This document shows, piece after piece, positions 52,287 to 63,955 of a DNA stretch of 64,000 nucleotides (its first letter is position 1; each line of letters starts with the position of its first letter). Source of the DNA: Antedon bifida (taxonomy: Eukaryota; Echinodermata; Crinoidea; Comatulida; Antedonidae); the NCBI GenBank assembly GCA_963402885.1, contig OY727103.1:14596085-14660084 (forward strand), written 5' to 3'. The notes below the pieces were generated by a model. The model saw only the letters and a list, made by a program, of their open reading frames with translations. It had not been told where the DNA came from and did no database searches. The position numbers and the translations under genes are program-made.

Positions 52287-54694
52287 TCTTTTTTTTTTGT
52301 AATAACATTATAATCTACTATTAATTTTGTGGTTTTGTCCACAATGATCTGAAGAATTTAATATCAATTTAATATTTAATGTATTAAATTGTTCTTTTCA
52401 CATGTAAACATATAAATACTGTACTGTATAAGAATTGGCCAAAAATGAAAGTATTAAAGAGCTATTAAAGGTGTAAACAATTGGCACAGAAATGCATATA
52501 AATATTCACTAAAAACAAACAGTTAAATGATTAAATTTCACAACTAATTTCCTATCCCATAAATGGATATTATTATTTGGCAACCAATCAAAAAGTCATT
52601 TTTTTCTTTGTAAGAACAAGTACGAGGATTAACTGTCTAGATTTCTTGCAGGAAGTTAAACGAATTTCATCGTTTTTTATTCCGTTTGATCATAACAAAT
52701 TAATTTTAAAGATTTATTAATTCCTATAGACAAATAGAATCATATTTGCTTTGTATTTCATGAGTTCATTTTGTATATTAAATTGATACAAGTTTTTGTG
52801 AGTGCTCAGGGGGGATCCTTATGGGAACAAGATATTTTTAGCAATGTCAGAATGGAAAGAATGAGTTTTTGTATTCAGACCTGGGAGCCCAATGTCTACA
52901 GTAATTTGTCTATTCTAATTATAGGATACTCTTATTAACATGGAGAGCCAGCTGGTAACATCCCAAAAATAGCCTGAAAGTTTTCAAATATGGATTTGAG
53001 GTGATGTATCACCTGAAGGCTCACGGCTATTAAATTTAACTACTGAGTTTGGACATCCAGAGGAATCTTCTATATCGCTTTACATTCTTGATCTAATAAG
53101 TAGTTACAGTGTGGTTAAATAAACACGTTCTTAATGATGGTCAGGCTGTCAGATTACGATCTAAGCGCGGGGTAGAGACAATCTCAATGAGTCACTCCGT
53201 AAGGGGTATTTACTTGTTGTGTATTTTACATTCAGGGTTATCTGACCAACTTATACATGATCTGGCTAGATAGAGTTACATTGTAATTGTTTCATTGTGT
53301 TTTGAGGTGCTGGATGTTTTAGGCCGCTAGTAACCGGTATTATCTCATGGCAGGGTTCTTACAGTACATGCTCTAATGTTGTTTTTATCTCCTGGAACAT
53401 CATCGTATATTATCATATCATTTGAACATTTTTTTAATTAAAAGTGCTCAATATATCTAGGGCTCTGCATGTTTACAGGTGCAGTAATCATCATCAGGTT
53501 GTCATTCACAGATGAGCCTAACCCTCCAGCATTTTCCATTTCCTCTTTTATGAAGCTACTGTCCAATTTGAGAGTTCCCAGGTATTTCTTTCAATACAGA
53601 TGCAGTCGAATTCTATCAAATACTGAACATGGCCCACCTTAAAATACAGAATTGTTTGTAGGCCCTAAAGATACACAGTTAAACTAATTTTTATAATCAA
53701 AATATTTTGAAAACTTTGAATTCCAATTTATATTTTTCACTTGCATAATTTTGCTGTAAGGCAATGATGTCTCTTTTAAACATGAAATATGTTCTGCTTA
53801 AATTCAACTGTATGTGAATACATGCTGTGTTAGTTATTTTAAGCATGTAAGTTTCCTTAGTGGAGGTACAATTAGACCTACTGGAGATGTTCAGGGTTTG
53901 CCGCATTTTTTGCGGTCTCAAAGAATAAAACACCTATTCACTTGCTGAAAAATGTTATTGGAATGAGAACAAGATTGATTTATAAATTTGTACAAAAAAT
54001 AAAGCAAAACAAGTTTGCTGGTGACAAGTAAAATGTTTTTTCGAACATAGCCTGCGGTCAAAATTGTTATACATCATTTAATATTTAAATTTGGTTTATC
54101 CTAATTTATTTTAAAAAAGAGCAATCTGAGAGTTGCAACATCTGTCCAGGTAGAATTAGGAGAGTTAATTGTTCTTAATTATCTTATTAATTGTCATAGT
54201 AAAATGCAAGTTGAGTGCCATACTGATAGAAACATGTAGTTCATGTGATGGTATGTTTTCCTAATGTCTCTATTTGTTTTTAAGCCACCCATGATCAGAA
54301 AATGTGGACATTAACCACATAAATCTATTTTAGTACCAAACAAACATGAACCGAAAATAGCGCATGGATTTTAAATGCTCATATCAGATTAAAAATTGTC
54401 CCCATACCAATGTATGCTAGTCTCAAATATTTAAAGCACCCTCTGAGCTATTTTGGTTAATGTCCTGGGTATAATTTTAATGCACTTGACAATTTTCTAG
54501 CCTCTGAGGTAGCTAGTGTTGTTACAACACATTAGCGCTCTATTTTGCTCCTCATCTGATGTGTCAACGAGCAGTAATGTGTGTTTACTTTACTAACTTA
54601 GGTATATCAAAATAGATAGCCAAAGGGAAGCGTCAACATTATGATATAAAAAATATGGCGATAGCATATAGTATGCCTATATATAACTATATAT

Positions 54695-54862
54695 AAATCC
54701 AAAGGCAAATTACTGAAAAAATGACAATGCTGTGGGTATCAGTGGCTGGATCTCAATGGAGATACAAAAAAAAAGCGAAAAGCTAAATCAAAACGATAAG
54801 TAAAACAGCCAGAAAAGTTAGCAGAGCTTTCGGGCAACACTTAGCCCTTCATCAGTGCAAGT
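54695..54862 (-). mobile_element. Penelope-like element terminal repeat, copy 2
   Basis: Second copy of the repeat at 47801. Its hammerhead-like core is better preserved. On the minus strand CTGATGA (54855-54849) is followed by A, a perfect GGGC (54847-54844)/GCCC (54835-54832) stem with an 8-nt loop, and GAAA (54831-54828). The core has one A more than the minimal consensus. No adjacent RT or GIY-YIG coding sequence was seen. Confidence 0.5.
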
Positions 54863-57800
54863 GAATATATATAACTATTATAATAATCAGGTTGAAATTT
54901 TCAGACCGTTAGGATAGAGTGCTCAATACCAAGGTAGAGCATAAATAAATAGATAAAATAACAACAGAAAACTTGGTTACTTCATATATAATATATATAC
55001 TTCGGTACCATATTTTAATATGCTTGAATATAATCCCCAAATTTAGGTTAAATTTGAATAGAAGACTTAAGAGTAATAAATTAGTTTTTTAAAAATTGTA
55101 AATGATCATTTTTTATTAGGCCTAATTGAATTAAAGCTTAATAGATTAAATTAAAAAACATATTTGTTTTATCAAAGCCAAAAATAATTACACTAATCCT
55201 TTAAATATAGGAACTCGCGTCATTTAAGCATGATTTTATTTGCAAAATAATATTAATCTGTGATGCAATAGTTTTCCACTTTTTATTTACAAATAAATTT
55301 GTGGTTATTAATAACAGGTGATGAAACGAGTATCAATTAGTAAACATTTTAATGAGTTTCTAATGCTGTTACAAAATGTGTAATGATGTCAAAAAGATTA
55401 GGAAAAAACGTGTTTTGAATTATTACTAATAACGTGTATTACCCCTTATTAGCAACAAATTAGTTATAAACGTTCAGGACATTTCATGTTTTAATTTTAT
55501 TTCTGGTTTTTCTAGTATTTGTTTTTGTAACAACAAATTTTATCGAATTTTGTGGCCCAGCAGTCAGGAATGCATATGCGCATTATAATGATTTATATTT
55601 GAATGTTCTGATGATTCAGGAACCAGAGCATGTTGTGCATGTATTTGGTTCAAGTTACTCATTGCATTCTTCTCTAGATTTTATATATTTAATTTCTCTC
55701 TTTTTATTCCTGTCCAATATTGGCAATCTCCGGTATATCTATCTTGCAAAATGCTAATGCTAGTATTTATTTCTGTTCTTTTCCTTTCATCATCTTTCAT
55801 TGTGTATCTTGTACTAGAATCAAAAACGCCTTTTTTAAAAAGGGATTTCTGGTATAAAAAACTGCAACATCATTTCCAAATATAATGATTGCATGTTTTC
55901 TGATAAGTGCAAGATCATTTCACTCTTACCTTCCAATTTAAAAATAAATTGTTATTAATAACTACTCCACTCTGCTAAAGTTTCACTAAAGACCTAAATC
56001 ATTCACTCATTTCCCATCAGATGAAAATGATTAAACAATTTCAAAATAACATCACTAACAATTACCATGCACAAGAAGGAACAGATGTCAAACCAAACCT
56101 ACTGTCCTCTTTTTGAACATCCCCCATCCCACCACTAATACATTCAAGGTGTATCAACCAAATAACTATTTCTCACTGCCACTGATAAAACCAGTTTCGG
56201 ATTTAGGATCTATTATCAATGGATTAAATAGTATACTTTCTCAGAAAAAAATCATCGCAGTATAAGAGTTTGTTTGGTAAAGTTCAATGACCTTGTGCTC
56301 TGCAAGACTCCATCATCATGGCCTATACTTGCTTTTCCCAACAATTTCTGTATATTAAAAAGTATAAGGTTGTATTCGTTTAGGCCTAATGTTGAACCAG
56401 GTCATCAATTTACCCTGATTTGTAAAATTCTAACATTTTTCAAGAATAATTTGAATATCTAAAACTGTAATTATTTATGTTTTTGAGGAATCAGATGCAA
56501 TGTCCGTTAAATACCTAGGCCTACACCACCTGCCAGATCATTTCCGCAACTCAAGCTTATAAAAGCATGTTAGTGACTGCACTCTGCCCACCCAGGGCAT
56601 GTCAGCCCCTCAAGCTACCGTCCGGAGGGCCTAGCAAACAGCAGTCACCAAGGTCATGAGTCCATAATGATACTCGTTCATTTAGATATCAACATACAAT
56701 TAATTTTGTTATGTTAACATGAAGGACTTCTGCACCTGTTATTTCATGAAATGTAAACCAATTTGTTCAACTGAAAAGGAAATGTCAATTTTAAAGCTGT
56801 GCGATTGTGATATAAAGTAAATATTACATATTATTATAGTAACATTTTTTAATAACCTCTTTAGCTAGGGTAATATATTTTTTTGTGATGTTTTTTTGAA
56901 AATCACATTTTTCAAAACTAGAACAGAAATGTCAGAATTAATTTAATCTGTATTGAATTTCATATTTGTTACCCGTGTCCTAGTTTGAGCGTATTGTGTG
57001 GGTTAAGCCCTGATATTCAGGTGAATTACCACTCGGTTTTTCGTACTTTGTGAATCTTGTACGTACATGTTTTTGCATGGTTAAAACTATAATACTCTAT
57101 ATTATTATGTTATTACATAAATAGAAAACATATATTGAAATCTTCACTAGTAACCATCTGGTATAGATGTTCCAAATTGATTAAATTTAAGTCCATAATA
57201 CTTAAAGTGTTGTGGATGCTCACTATACATCAAACGACCACTAGAAAAACAACAATATAATCTTACCATACCATATTTAGTATGATGGTTTAGTACTAAA
57301 TGGAGGGAATTACTTTCTGTTGTAGGCAGAACATTTGTATAGTGGTTTAGTAAATGAATGAATTTTACCTTGCCAGTATTCGAGGAGCAAGTGTGCAAAT
57401 AAAACAGCGTTTCTGACAGTACAAAGTTTATGGTTTGCAATCAAAAGGTGATAGGTACCATCCCACCTCTGAAAAAAATTACCTTTCCCATACTCCAGAA
57501 TTTCCCCATTTCCAGATGAAAAATCAGAGATGAGTGTTAGGTGAAGTAGGGAAGCAGCTCTATAGTCCTTTATGCGAGTCATGTAATTATGATTGATATG
57601 GTTTTACACAATTTGGCAACATTTGGTAGAACAAGGAAGGAAGTGTAAGTGGGACGTTTTTGAGGTAAATTCATGTGATGGTGAATTGATATTGTGTATA
57701 CTATGTTGTCTGCCAAGTTTCATACATTTTTTCATCCGTGTATATTGTATCATATTATAGTTTATATTTTATGTTCATCTCTGTATAGAATTCAGGAAAT

Positions 57801-57875
57801 TATGAAACTTCTTGCTTAAATTCTGTTATATTTCGTATGAAGCTAACTTCTTATCCTTTTTATATACTAAACATA

Positions 57876-58184
57876 GTATAACAAATTGAAAACTTGAAGC
57901 AAGCAATGCTGTTTCGGAGTCTCAAAACAAACGTAGGCCCCAACTTTAATAAACTGAATTGACTGGTCGACAAACACATAAATTAAACGCATCACCACAA
58001 TAGTTGTTTGGTGTCGCCGAAGCTTCCATTTATTTGTATTGGCTACACCCAGCACGAAGCTCAATTGTCGACTGCCCCGCACAACAACCTGTGCAATGTT
58101 TTTATATAGCTAATTTGCATAAAGGTGTAACAAAGAACAATACAGTATGCTCTATTGCACACTGATGTTTTCACCTTCTGAACA
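57876..58184 (-). repeat. 3' LTR of the BEL/Pao element
   Basis: Begins TGTTCAGAAGG directly after the polypurine tract. Contains TATATAAA at 58108-58101 and AATAAA at 58034-58029, the expected U3/R arrangement. The far end is placed at about 57876 because GTTATAC there resembles the last bases preceding the leader at 63983-63989. That edge is uncertain by tens of bases. Confidence 0.6.
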
Positions 58185-58558
58185 TTCTCCCCTTCATTGA
58201 GGTAACCCCTCAATCTTTTTCATATTATTTTTAATTTTATCTTAATAACTTAATACAATTACTTCTTCAAATACTTAATACAATACTACATACATAAATA
58301 ACACCACAATACAATGCCCAATTCATCGTCATTGTTTTTTTCTTTGTTTTTTTTTTTTTTTACAATAATTCTTATTTCTCATTAATCTACAATAACATTT
58401 CCAATTAATTTTATATACAATTTATTTAATGGCATCTTTTTATTATTTCAATTTAATTTAACATTTAGTTATTTAATTTCTATGGAATTGCGCTTTAACA
58501 TTTAAACATAACATGCAACATACTATTTTGATAACATACTCCGATATAACAAGCTTAA
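58185..58558 (-). other. Non-coding 3' segment of the BEL/Pao element
   Basis: About 370 bp between the gag-pol stop and the LTR. Very AT-rich, with a 15-base T run on the plus strand (about 58345-58361). The polypurine tract is at its end (58198-58185). No ORF. Confidence 0.7.
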
Positions 58559-61500
58559 TTAACTTGGTAGCATTTCTAAATGACAAATCTTTGTAATATT
58601 TCTTAAGAATGTACCATTTTCAGTTTTAATTTTAACAACCCGAACATGTTTGTCCGATCCGGGATAAACTTCAAGCACTCTACCTAACGGCCATTGTCCT
58701 CTTACATTAAATCGATCTTTTACAATGACAATATCATTAACTTTAAAGTCATGTTTACAGTATTTCCATTTTTTCCTTTGATTCAATGTAGGTAGCCATT
58801 CTTTTACCCATCTATTCCAAAAATGTTTCATAAGTTCTTGTACTCTACGCCATCGCTTTCTAAGATTAAATTTACTATTGTCTATTACCTCTTCACAAGC
58901 AAATCTCCCACCCATTTGACCATGTAAGAAGTGATTTGGCGTCAAAGAAACAGCGTCGTTTACTGAGGCTGTTTGGTACGTCAAAGGTCTAGAATTAAGT
59001 ATACCTTCTGCGCCAACGATAGCGGTAATTAACTCCTCATCCGAAATATCAGCCTTGCTTAATATTGCATACATTGCTTTTTTTGCGGATTTAATTAAGC
59101 TTTCATGTGCGCCTCCAAAATGCGGAGTTAAAGGTGGATTGAAACGCCATTCAATTCTTTCACGAGTCATTTGGCTATTAATTTTACTTGTATCCAACAA
59201 TTTTATTACTTCACGTAATTCCCTTTCTCCCCCAACAAAATTAGTTCCGTTATCTGACAGTACAATTTTTGGCTGACCCCTTCTACTACAAAATCTATAA
59301 AACGCATTTAAAAATGTATCGGTATCCAACCCAAAAGCCATTTCCAAATGTACGGCGCGTGTAGCTAAACACGTAAAAAGACATAAGTATCGTTTAGTCT
59401 GTGCTTTTCCCCTACCCTGTTTTGTTAAAAACGGACCACCGTAATCCACCGCTACATTTTCAAACGCTCTTAAGCTGCCAATTTTAGTCCTAATTACCGG
59501 CAATGGTGCCATAATCTGGCTTGCAGTTTTTGCCTTTTTACGTTTACATACTAGACATCTATTTTCGCAATCCCTAATTTCCTCTCTACCTGCTATAACC
59601 CAATATTTTTCGGATAGTTTTGTTAGTGTATGATTTACACCTGCTACGTGGTTTCCCTGCATATGATATTTATCAACAATTAATCTAGTGATTACATGTT
59701 TTCTAGGTAAAATCACGGGATACCTAACATCATAAGGAAGAGACTCATTTAATTCAAGTCTACCTGTCGCTCTAATAACGCCCTCTTCGTCAATTTTTGG
59801 ACTTAGAGAACTTATACTACTGTTGTGATGAACCGATTCGTTTTTATTTAATTGTTTAATTTCAGGTTTAAATGCATCATTTTGTGCTTGTTTAATTAGT
59901 GCCCACTCTGCCTTAAAAACTTCAGTGACACTTAAACATCCCTTCATTCTATCCCCCTTCTTAGTCATAGAATTTGTAATAAACCTAGTAACGTATGCAA
60001 GGACATTAACTAGTTTATGCCATTTAGAATATCTAGTAGGATTTAATCTCCAATCACTGTCATGAATTGTCGGCAATGTCATAAAACATGCTACACTTTT
60101 TCGATGTTCAGTGTTTTCTACTGTTTCTATCTTATTCTCTGGCCATCTATTTTCAGTTAACTTTAAAAACTCTGGCCCTTCCCACCATACTCTATTGTTA
60201 CTTAAACTAGCTGCAGAACACCCCCTAGAAGCAATATCTGCCGGGTTTACTTGTGTTGGTATATATCTCCACTGATCTGGATTAGTTGCGCCCTGAATTT
60301 CGCCTATCCGATTGGCTACGAACGACTTAAAGTTTCTACTTCGTCCTCTAACCCACCATAGAACATTCATGCTATCCGACCAAAATGTTACTTTTCTTAG
60401 GTCAATATCTAATACCCTTGCTACAGATTTTACCAACTTAAGTCCTAAAATAGCACCCAATAGCTCTAGTCTCGGTATACTTATAGCTTTTAAAGGTGAT
60501 ACTTTAGTTTTTGATGCTACAAACCTAACGATTTTTTTATCGCTGTCTACAGTGGTTAAATAAATTACAGCAGCATAAGCCTCAACAGAAGCGTCACAAA
60601 ATACATGCAAGTTAAGTTCTCCATTTCCACTTGGCCATAAACACCTATCAATTTTAATCTGGTTCAGATACTGTAAGTTTAAAATCCATTCTCGAATTTT
60701 CAACCCCAACTCCCCTTCAATAGGCTCATCCCATGTCATACCCGTTTCCCAAATTCGTTGCATGAGGACTTTTGCCAATATTATAACTGGTGATACAAAC
60801 CCAAGGGAATCGAATACTGATGAGAGCTTACTTAACACATTGCGCTTAGTTAAGGATTCCACTGTAAGTTTCTCGGGAACTTCAAAGTGAAATTTATCTA
60901 CCTCAGCATTCCAGTTCAAACCTAGTGTTTTTGTTGACGGTAGTTTATTTAATGCCATATCTACTGATTTGGCTCTTTGTTCTATGGGAATACATTCCAA
61001 AACCCTCTTTGAATTTGATATCCATTTTCTGGGCACCATACCCGCTTGATTCCAAAGTTTAACTAACTGCTTGTACAATTCCACCCCTGTCTTTTCATCC
61101 TTAACAGAATCTAACGAATCATCCATATAAGTAGAATTTAACACAGTGTCGGCCGCTAATGGGAACTTAACTTGATTCATTCGAGCATTTTGCTTAGCTA
61201 CGGTTAAAGCAATAAATGGAGAGGCATTAATTCCAAAAACCACCCTTTGGTATTCGTAAACCGTGGGCTCTATAGATACATCTAAATCCCTCCAAAGAAA
61301 CCTATGCATCGGCTTATCCTCCGCATACAATTCTATCTGTAGATACATTTCCGATATATCACACATTACAGCTATTCTATTCAGTCTAAACCGCATCAAA
61401 ACATCAAATAATTCTTTTAGAATCTTTGGCCCAGGGCTTATTGCGTCATTTAAACTAAAACCCTTGAATTTAGCTGCAGCATCGTATACTATACGAACTT

Positions 61501-63955
61501 TGGTAGTTTCCCTGTCCATTTTTACGACAGGAAAATGTGGTAAAAACCATTGTTGTGTAGGTGTTTGCTCATTATAGTCTACGGTCCTTATATATCCTTT
61601 GTCTAGATGTGCGTCAATAACTTTCTTGTATGCCTGCCCTAGCTCATGGTTATTTAAAAGTTTCTTCTCTACATTTTCGAGTCTCTGTTTTGCAGACCTA
61701 AAATTATTTAAAGGCAATTGACATTTATTCTCGTTCCAGGGAATTCTAACTTTATACCTAGTATTCTCAATGTTTTTGGTCATAGACTCGTTCACTATAT
61801 TATTAACCCTATGTTCTTCTTTAGTGTACAAGGGCACATTTTGGATTCCAACTATTTCCATTTCCCAAAACTTCCTTAATATACTATTGGTGTTCTCATT
61901 ACAACCATGAAAAGAATGATATGTATGAACATGAAACGAAGTATTCTTATTGTGCCTATGTGCTTTAGTTGTTAACCCTACGCATGTCCAACCTAATGGT
62001 GTAAGTCTAGCAATGGGCTCCCCCGGTCTTCCCCATCTTTCTTCTAATACTCTATGAAAGTCTACGTTATCAGTCCCTATCAACATATCAACATGATTTC
62101 TATTTCTGTCAACTTCTGGAAATTCAATATCTTTTAAATGTTCCCAATCCTTTCCAATTCTATTCCAGGGTTTTGGCTTTAAATTACCAGTCACATTATC
62201 AGTCATCAATGCATTAAGTTTATATTTAATACCTTTATTATTTATTGGCGATATTTCAAACTTAACATTTTGTGTACTAAACGTTGTCGTTTTCCCATTT
62301 AAGGTTCCCACCGTTACCTCTTCAATAGGGCCACTTAGTCCCAGTTCATTACATACCTCACTATTTATGTATGTTTGGGAACTCCCATCATCTAATAAAA
62401 CATTTATCTGTAACTGTTTTTTACCATTTCTTGCCACTACTGGCACCATTCTAAGAGACACATTGTTGTCTTGAATCATATAATTATCCTCTAATTTTGA
62501 TCTAACTTTTGGATTATCTGTGCTACCAGCACTCTCATCTACCTTATCTTTACCAAATAAAGATCCACCTTTATTAGAGTTATCCCTATTACTGCTACTT
62601 GACCCACCTTCCCTGGGGTTATCCCTATCATTGCTTTCAAATACTGTATACATACTTTTAGTTTTGTGTAGCAATCTATTATGGTCACTTTTACAACCTT
62701 CTATATTGCATACCATTTGTCTATTACAATCTTTTGCCATATGATTTCCCAGGCATTTAAAACATAACCTACACCTTTTTGCCAGTTCCCAACGTTCCTT
62801 AACTAGGAGACCCTTAAATTTCTGACACTTCCATAACCTATGTGCCTCATTACAACAAGCACAGCTTTTAACAGTTTCATCATAACTAACGTTAGACTTA
62901 GATTGTGCCTCCGGGGCATTACAATGATACGTTTTGTGCCTGCCGCCTTGGACACCCCTAGAATTTTCATATTCAAGATGTCTACCAAACATGGTGCTTG
63001 CTATTTTTGTCTGCTGTTCTACAAATTTAAGGAGATCATTAAACGTTGGCTCGTTCTTTTCTAATATCTCATGCGCCTTATTCACCCATTTAATTTGCAA
63101 TGGTTTGGGAAGTAATGATTGGACCTTTAAAATATTAGAGGTACTGTTAAGATCACATGTATACCCAATCTGATTTAACGTCAACTCGCATTGTTTCATA
63201 TCCCCGACTAAACGCCACAAACTATCCGTGTCGCCTACACGTATTTGTTTCCTTCCCGTAAGTTTATTCATAAGGGAATTCAATACCAAATGCGATTGAC
63301 CAAATTGAGTTTTTAATATCTCTAAGGCCTGATCATACCCCTTGTCCCCCAACAATGTACAAGCTTCAATAGATGCCCTAGCTTCGCCAGTGCAAAACTG
63401 TACGAGATACTGTAACTTAGTTGCATTATCACTAAGTTTGGATGCTATATTAGTTTCAAAATTAGAAATGAAATACCAATACTCTCCAGAATCACCCCCA
63501 AACTCTGGTATTGTAGATTTAGGCAATTCAAACGATAATTTAAGTTCACTAATAGCATTAATACTAGATTTGTCAAAGTTAATTTTAGTGTCCATATTAC
63601 CCTTAACATCTAAGCGGTCTGGTTTCTTGTCCACGGTTTCGGCATTTTCATTCTTCGTCAGTTCCAACTTCCGTCGGGCACTCTTCACTACTTGCAACAA
63701 CTCCACCTGACAATCCTCCATCCATTTTTCGGCGTCCGCAAATTCTTCGTCACTTTCTATTAATGCTACAAATGCTTCATGAATGTCCTCCAGTTCTGCC
63801 ACTTGTGTCTCGGATTTCTTAAGCAGCTTTGTTATTTCTTCAATGTCTAGATTGTCATCTTCTTGCGTCAGCACCTTAATGATATTTAATGTTCTCGTCA
63901 AATGACCTTTTTTGTTTCTGCGACTAAGTTTTACTGCAGCCTTCCTTTCCTCCAT
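58559..63955 (-). CDS. BEL/Pao gag-pol polyprotein (1798 aa)
   Basis: Single frame from ATG at 63955, with an in-frame TGA five codons upstream, to the stop at 58559. Approximate domain order: coiled-coil-like N-terminus 30-110; gag-like DUF1759 136-280; zinc knuckle C398-x2-C401-x3-H405-x4-C410, preceded by another Cys-rich segment at 365-376; DUF1758 aspartic protease with D522-D-G-S-S; reverse transcriptase 800-960 with D866 and the YMDD box 943-946; Pao-type A17 region and RNase H 1115-1245 with D1121, E1164, D1194 and D1240; integrase zinc finger H1431-H1436-C1467-C1470; integrase core D1504, D1568 and E1618 (spacing D-63-D-49-E); DUF5641 C-terminal domain about 1675-1790. All key catalytic residues that I can place are present and there is no internal stop. 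The product would be an intracellular capsid-and-copying polyprotein processed by its own protease. Homologs have the same order in BEL/Pao elements of many animals. Confidence 0.95.
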   Translation of the reverse strand: MEERKAAVKLSRRNKKGHLTRTLNIIKVLTQEDDNLDIEEITKLLKKSETQVAELEDIHEAFVALIESDEEFADAEKWMEDCQVELLQVVKSARRKLELTKNENAETVDKKPDRLDVKGNMDTKINFDKSSINAISELKLSFELPKSTIPEFGGDSGEYWYFISNFETNIASKLSDNATKLQYLVQFCTGEARASIEACTLLGDKGYDQALEILKTQFGQSHLVLNSLMNKLTGRKQIRVGDTDSLWRLVGDMKQCELTLNQIGYTCDLNSTSNILKVQSLLPKPLQIKWVNKAHEILEKNEPTFNDLLKFVEQQTKIASTMFGRHLEYENSRGVQGGRHKTYHCNAPEAQSKSNVSYDETVKSCACCNEAHRLWKCQKFKGLLVKERWELAKRCRLCFKCLGNHMAKDCNRQMVCNIEGCKSDHNRLLHKTKSMYTVFESNDRDNPREGGSSSSNRDNSNKGGSLFGKDKVDESAGSTDNPKVRSKLEDNYMIQDNNVSLRMVPVVARNGKKQLQINVLLDDGSSQTYINSEVCNELGLSGPIEEVTVGTLNGKTTTFSTQNVKFEISPINNKGIKYKLNALMTDNVTGNLKPKPWNRIGKDWEHLKDIEFPEVDRNRNHVDMLIGTDNVDFHRVLEERWGRPGEPIARLTPLGWTCVGLTTKAHRHNKNTSFHVHTYHSFHGCNENTNSILRKFWEMEIVGIQNVPLYTKEEHRVNNIVNESMTKNIENTRYKVRIPWNENKCQLPLNNFRSAKQRLENVEKKLLNNHELGQAYKKVIDAHLDKGYIRTVDYNEQTPTQQWFLPHFPVVKMDRETTKVRIVYDAAAKFKGFSLNDAISPGPKILKELFDVLMRFRLNRIAVMCDISEMYLQIELYAEDKPMHRFLWRDLDVSIEPTVYEYQRVVFGINASPFIALTVAKQNARMNQVKFPLAADTVLNSTYMDDSLDSVKDEKTGVELYKQLVKLWNQAGMVPRKWISNSKRVLECIPIEQRAKSVDMALNKLPSTKTLGLNWNAEVDKFHFEVPEKLTVESLTKRNVLSKLSSVFDSLGFVSPVIILAKVLMQRIWETGMTWDEPIEGELGLKIREWILNLQYLNQIKIDRCLWPSGNGELNLHVFCDASVEAYAAVIYLTTVDSDKKIVRFVASKTKVSPLKAISIPRLELLGAILGLKLVKSVARVLDIDLRKVTFWSDSMNVLWWVRGRSRNFKSFVANRIGEIQGATNPDQWRYIPTQVNPADIASRGCSAASLSNNRVWWEGPEFLKLTENRWPENKIETVENTEHRKSVACFMTLPTIHDSDWRLNPTRYSKWHKLVNVLAYVTRFITNSMTKKGDRMKGCLSVTEVFKAEWALIKQAQNDAFKPEIKQLNKNESVHHNSSISSLSPKIDEEGVIRATGRLELNESLPYDVRYPVILPRKHVITRLIVDKYHMQGNHVAGVNHTLTKLSEKYWVIAGREEIRDCENRCLVCKRKKAKTASQIMAPLPVIRTKIGSLRAFENVAVDYGGPFLTKQGRGKAQTKRYLCLFTCLATRAVHLEMAFGLDTDTFLNAFYRFCSRRGQPKIVLSDNGTNFVGGERELREVIKLLDTSKINSQMTRERIEWRFNPPLTPHFGGAHESLIKSAKKAMYAILSKADISDEELITAIVGAEGILNSRPLTYQTASVNDAVSLTPNHFLHGQMGGRFACEEVIDNSKFNLRKRWRRVQELMKHFWNRWVKEWLPTLNQRKKWKYCKHDFKVNDIVIVKDRFNVRGQWPLGRVLEVYPGSDKHVRVVKIKTENGTFLRNITKICHLEMLPS

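Larger units (their letters stand above)
43089..57875. other. Gap between the T3 promoter and the BEL/Pao element
   Basis: About 14.8 kb without a supportable host gene. It holds the Harbinger-like element (45265-46092), two Penelope-like repeat copies, a TAG microsatellite, the hAT-like MITE in a tRNA-like sequence, and LINE relics at 50.9-51.0 and 51.7-51.96 kb. Open stretches at 51963-52286 (minus) and 57147-57582 (minus, two frames) look slightly coding-like, but I cannot assign them to any family. Confidence 0.55.

Noticed and set aside
57180..57245. A minus-strand EHPQHFKYYG peptide after a good acceptor, again recalling a TIMP exon.
   Set aside because: The conserved cysteines are absent, and the TIMP first exon starts with a signal peptide rather than an acceptor.
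59055..63710. Several plus-strand frames of 73-122 codons across the BEL/Pao region.
   Set aside because: They lie antisense to the gag-pol ORF and are by-products of its codon usage.
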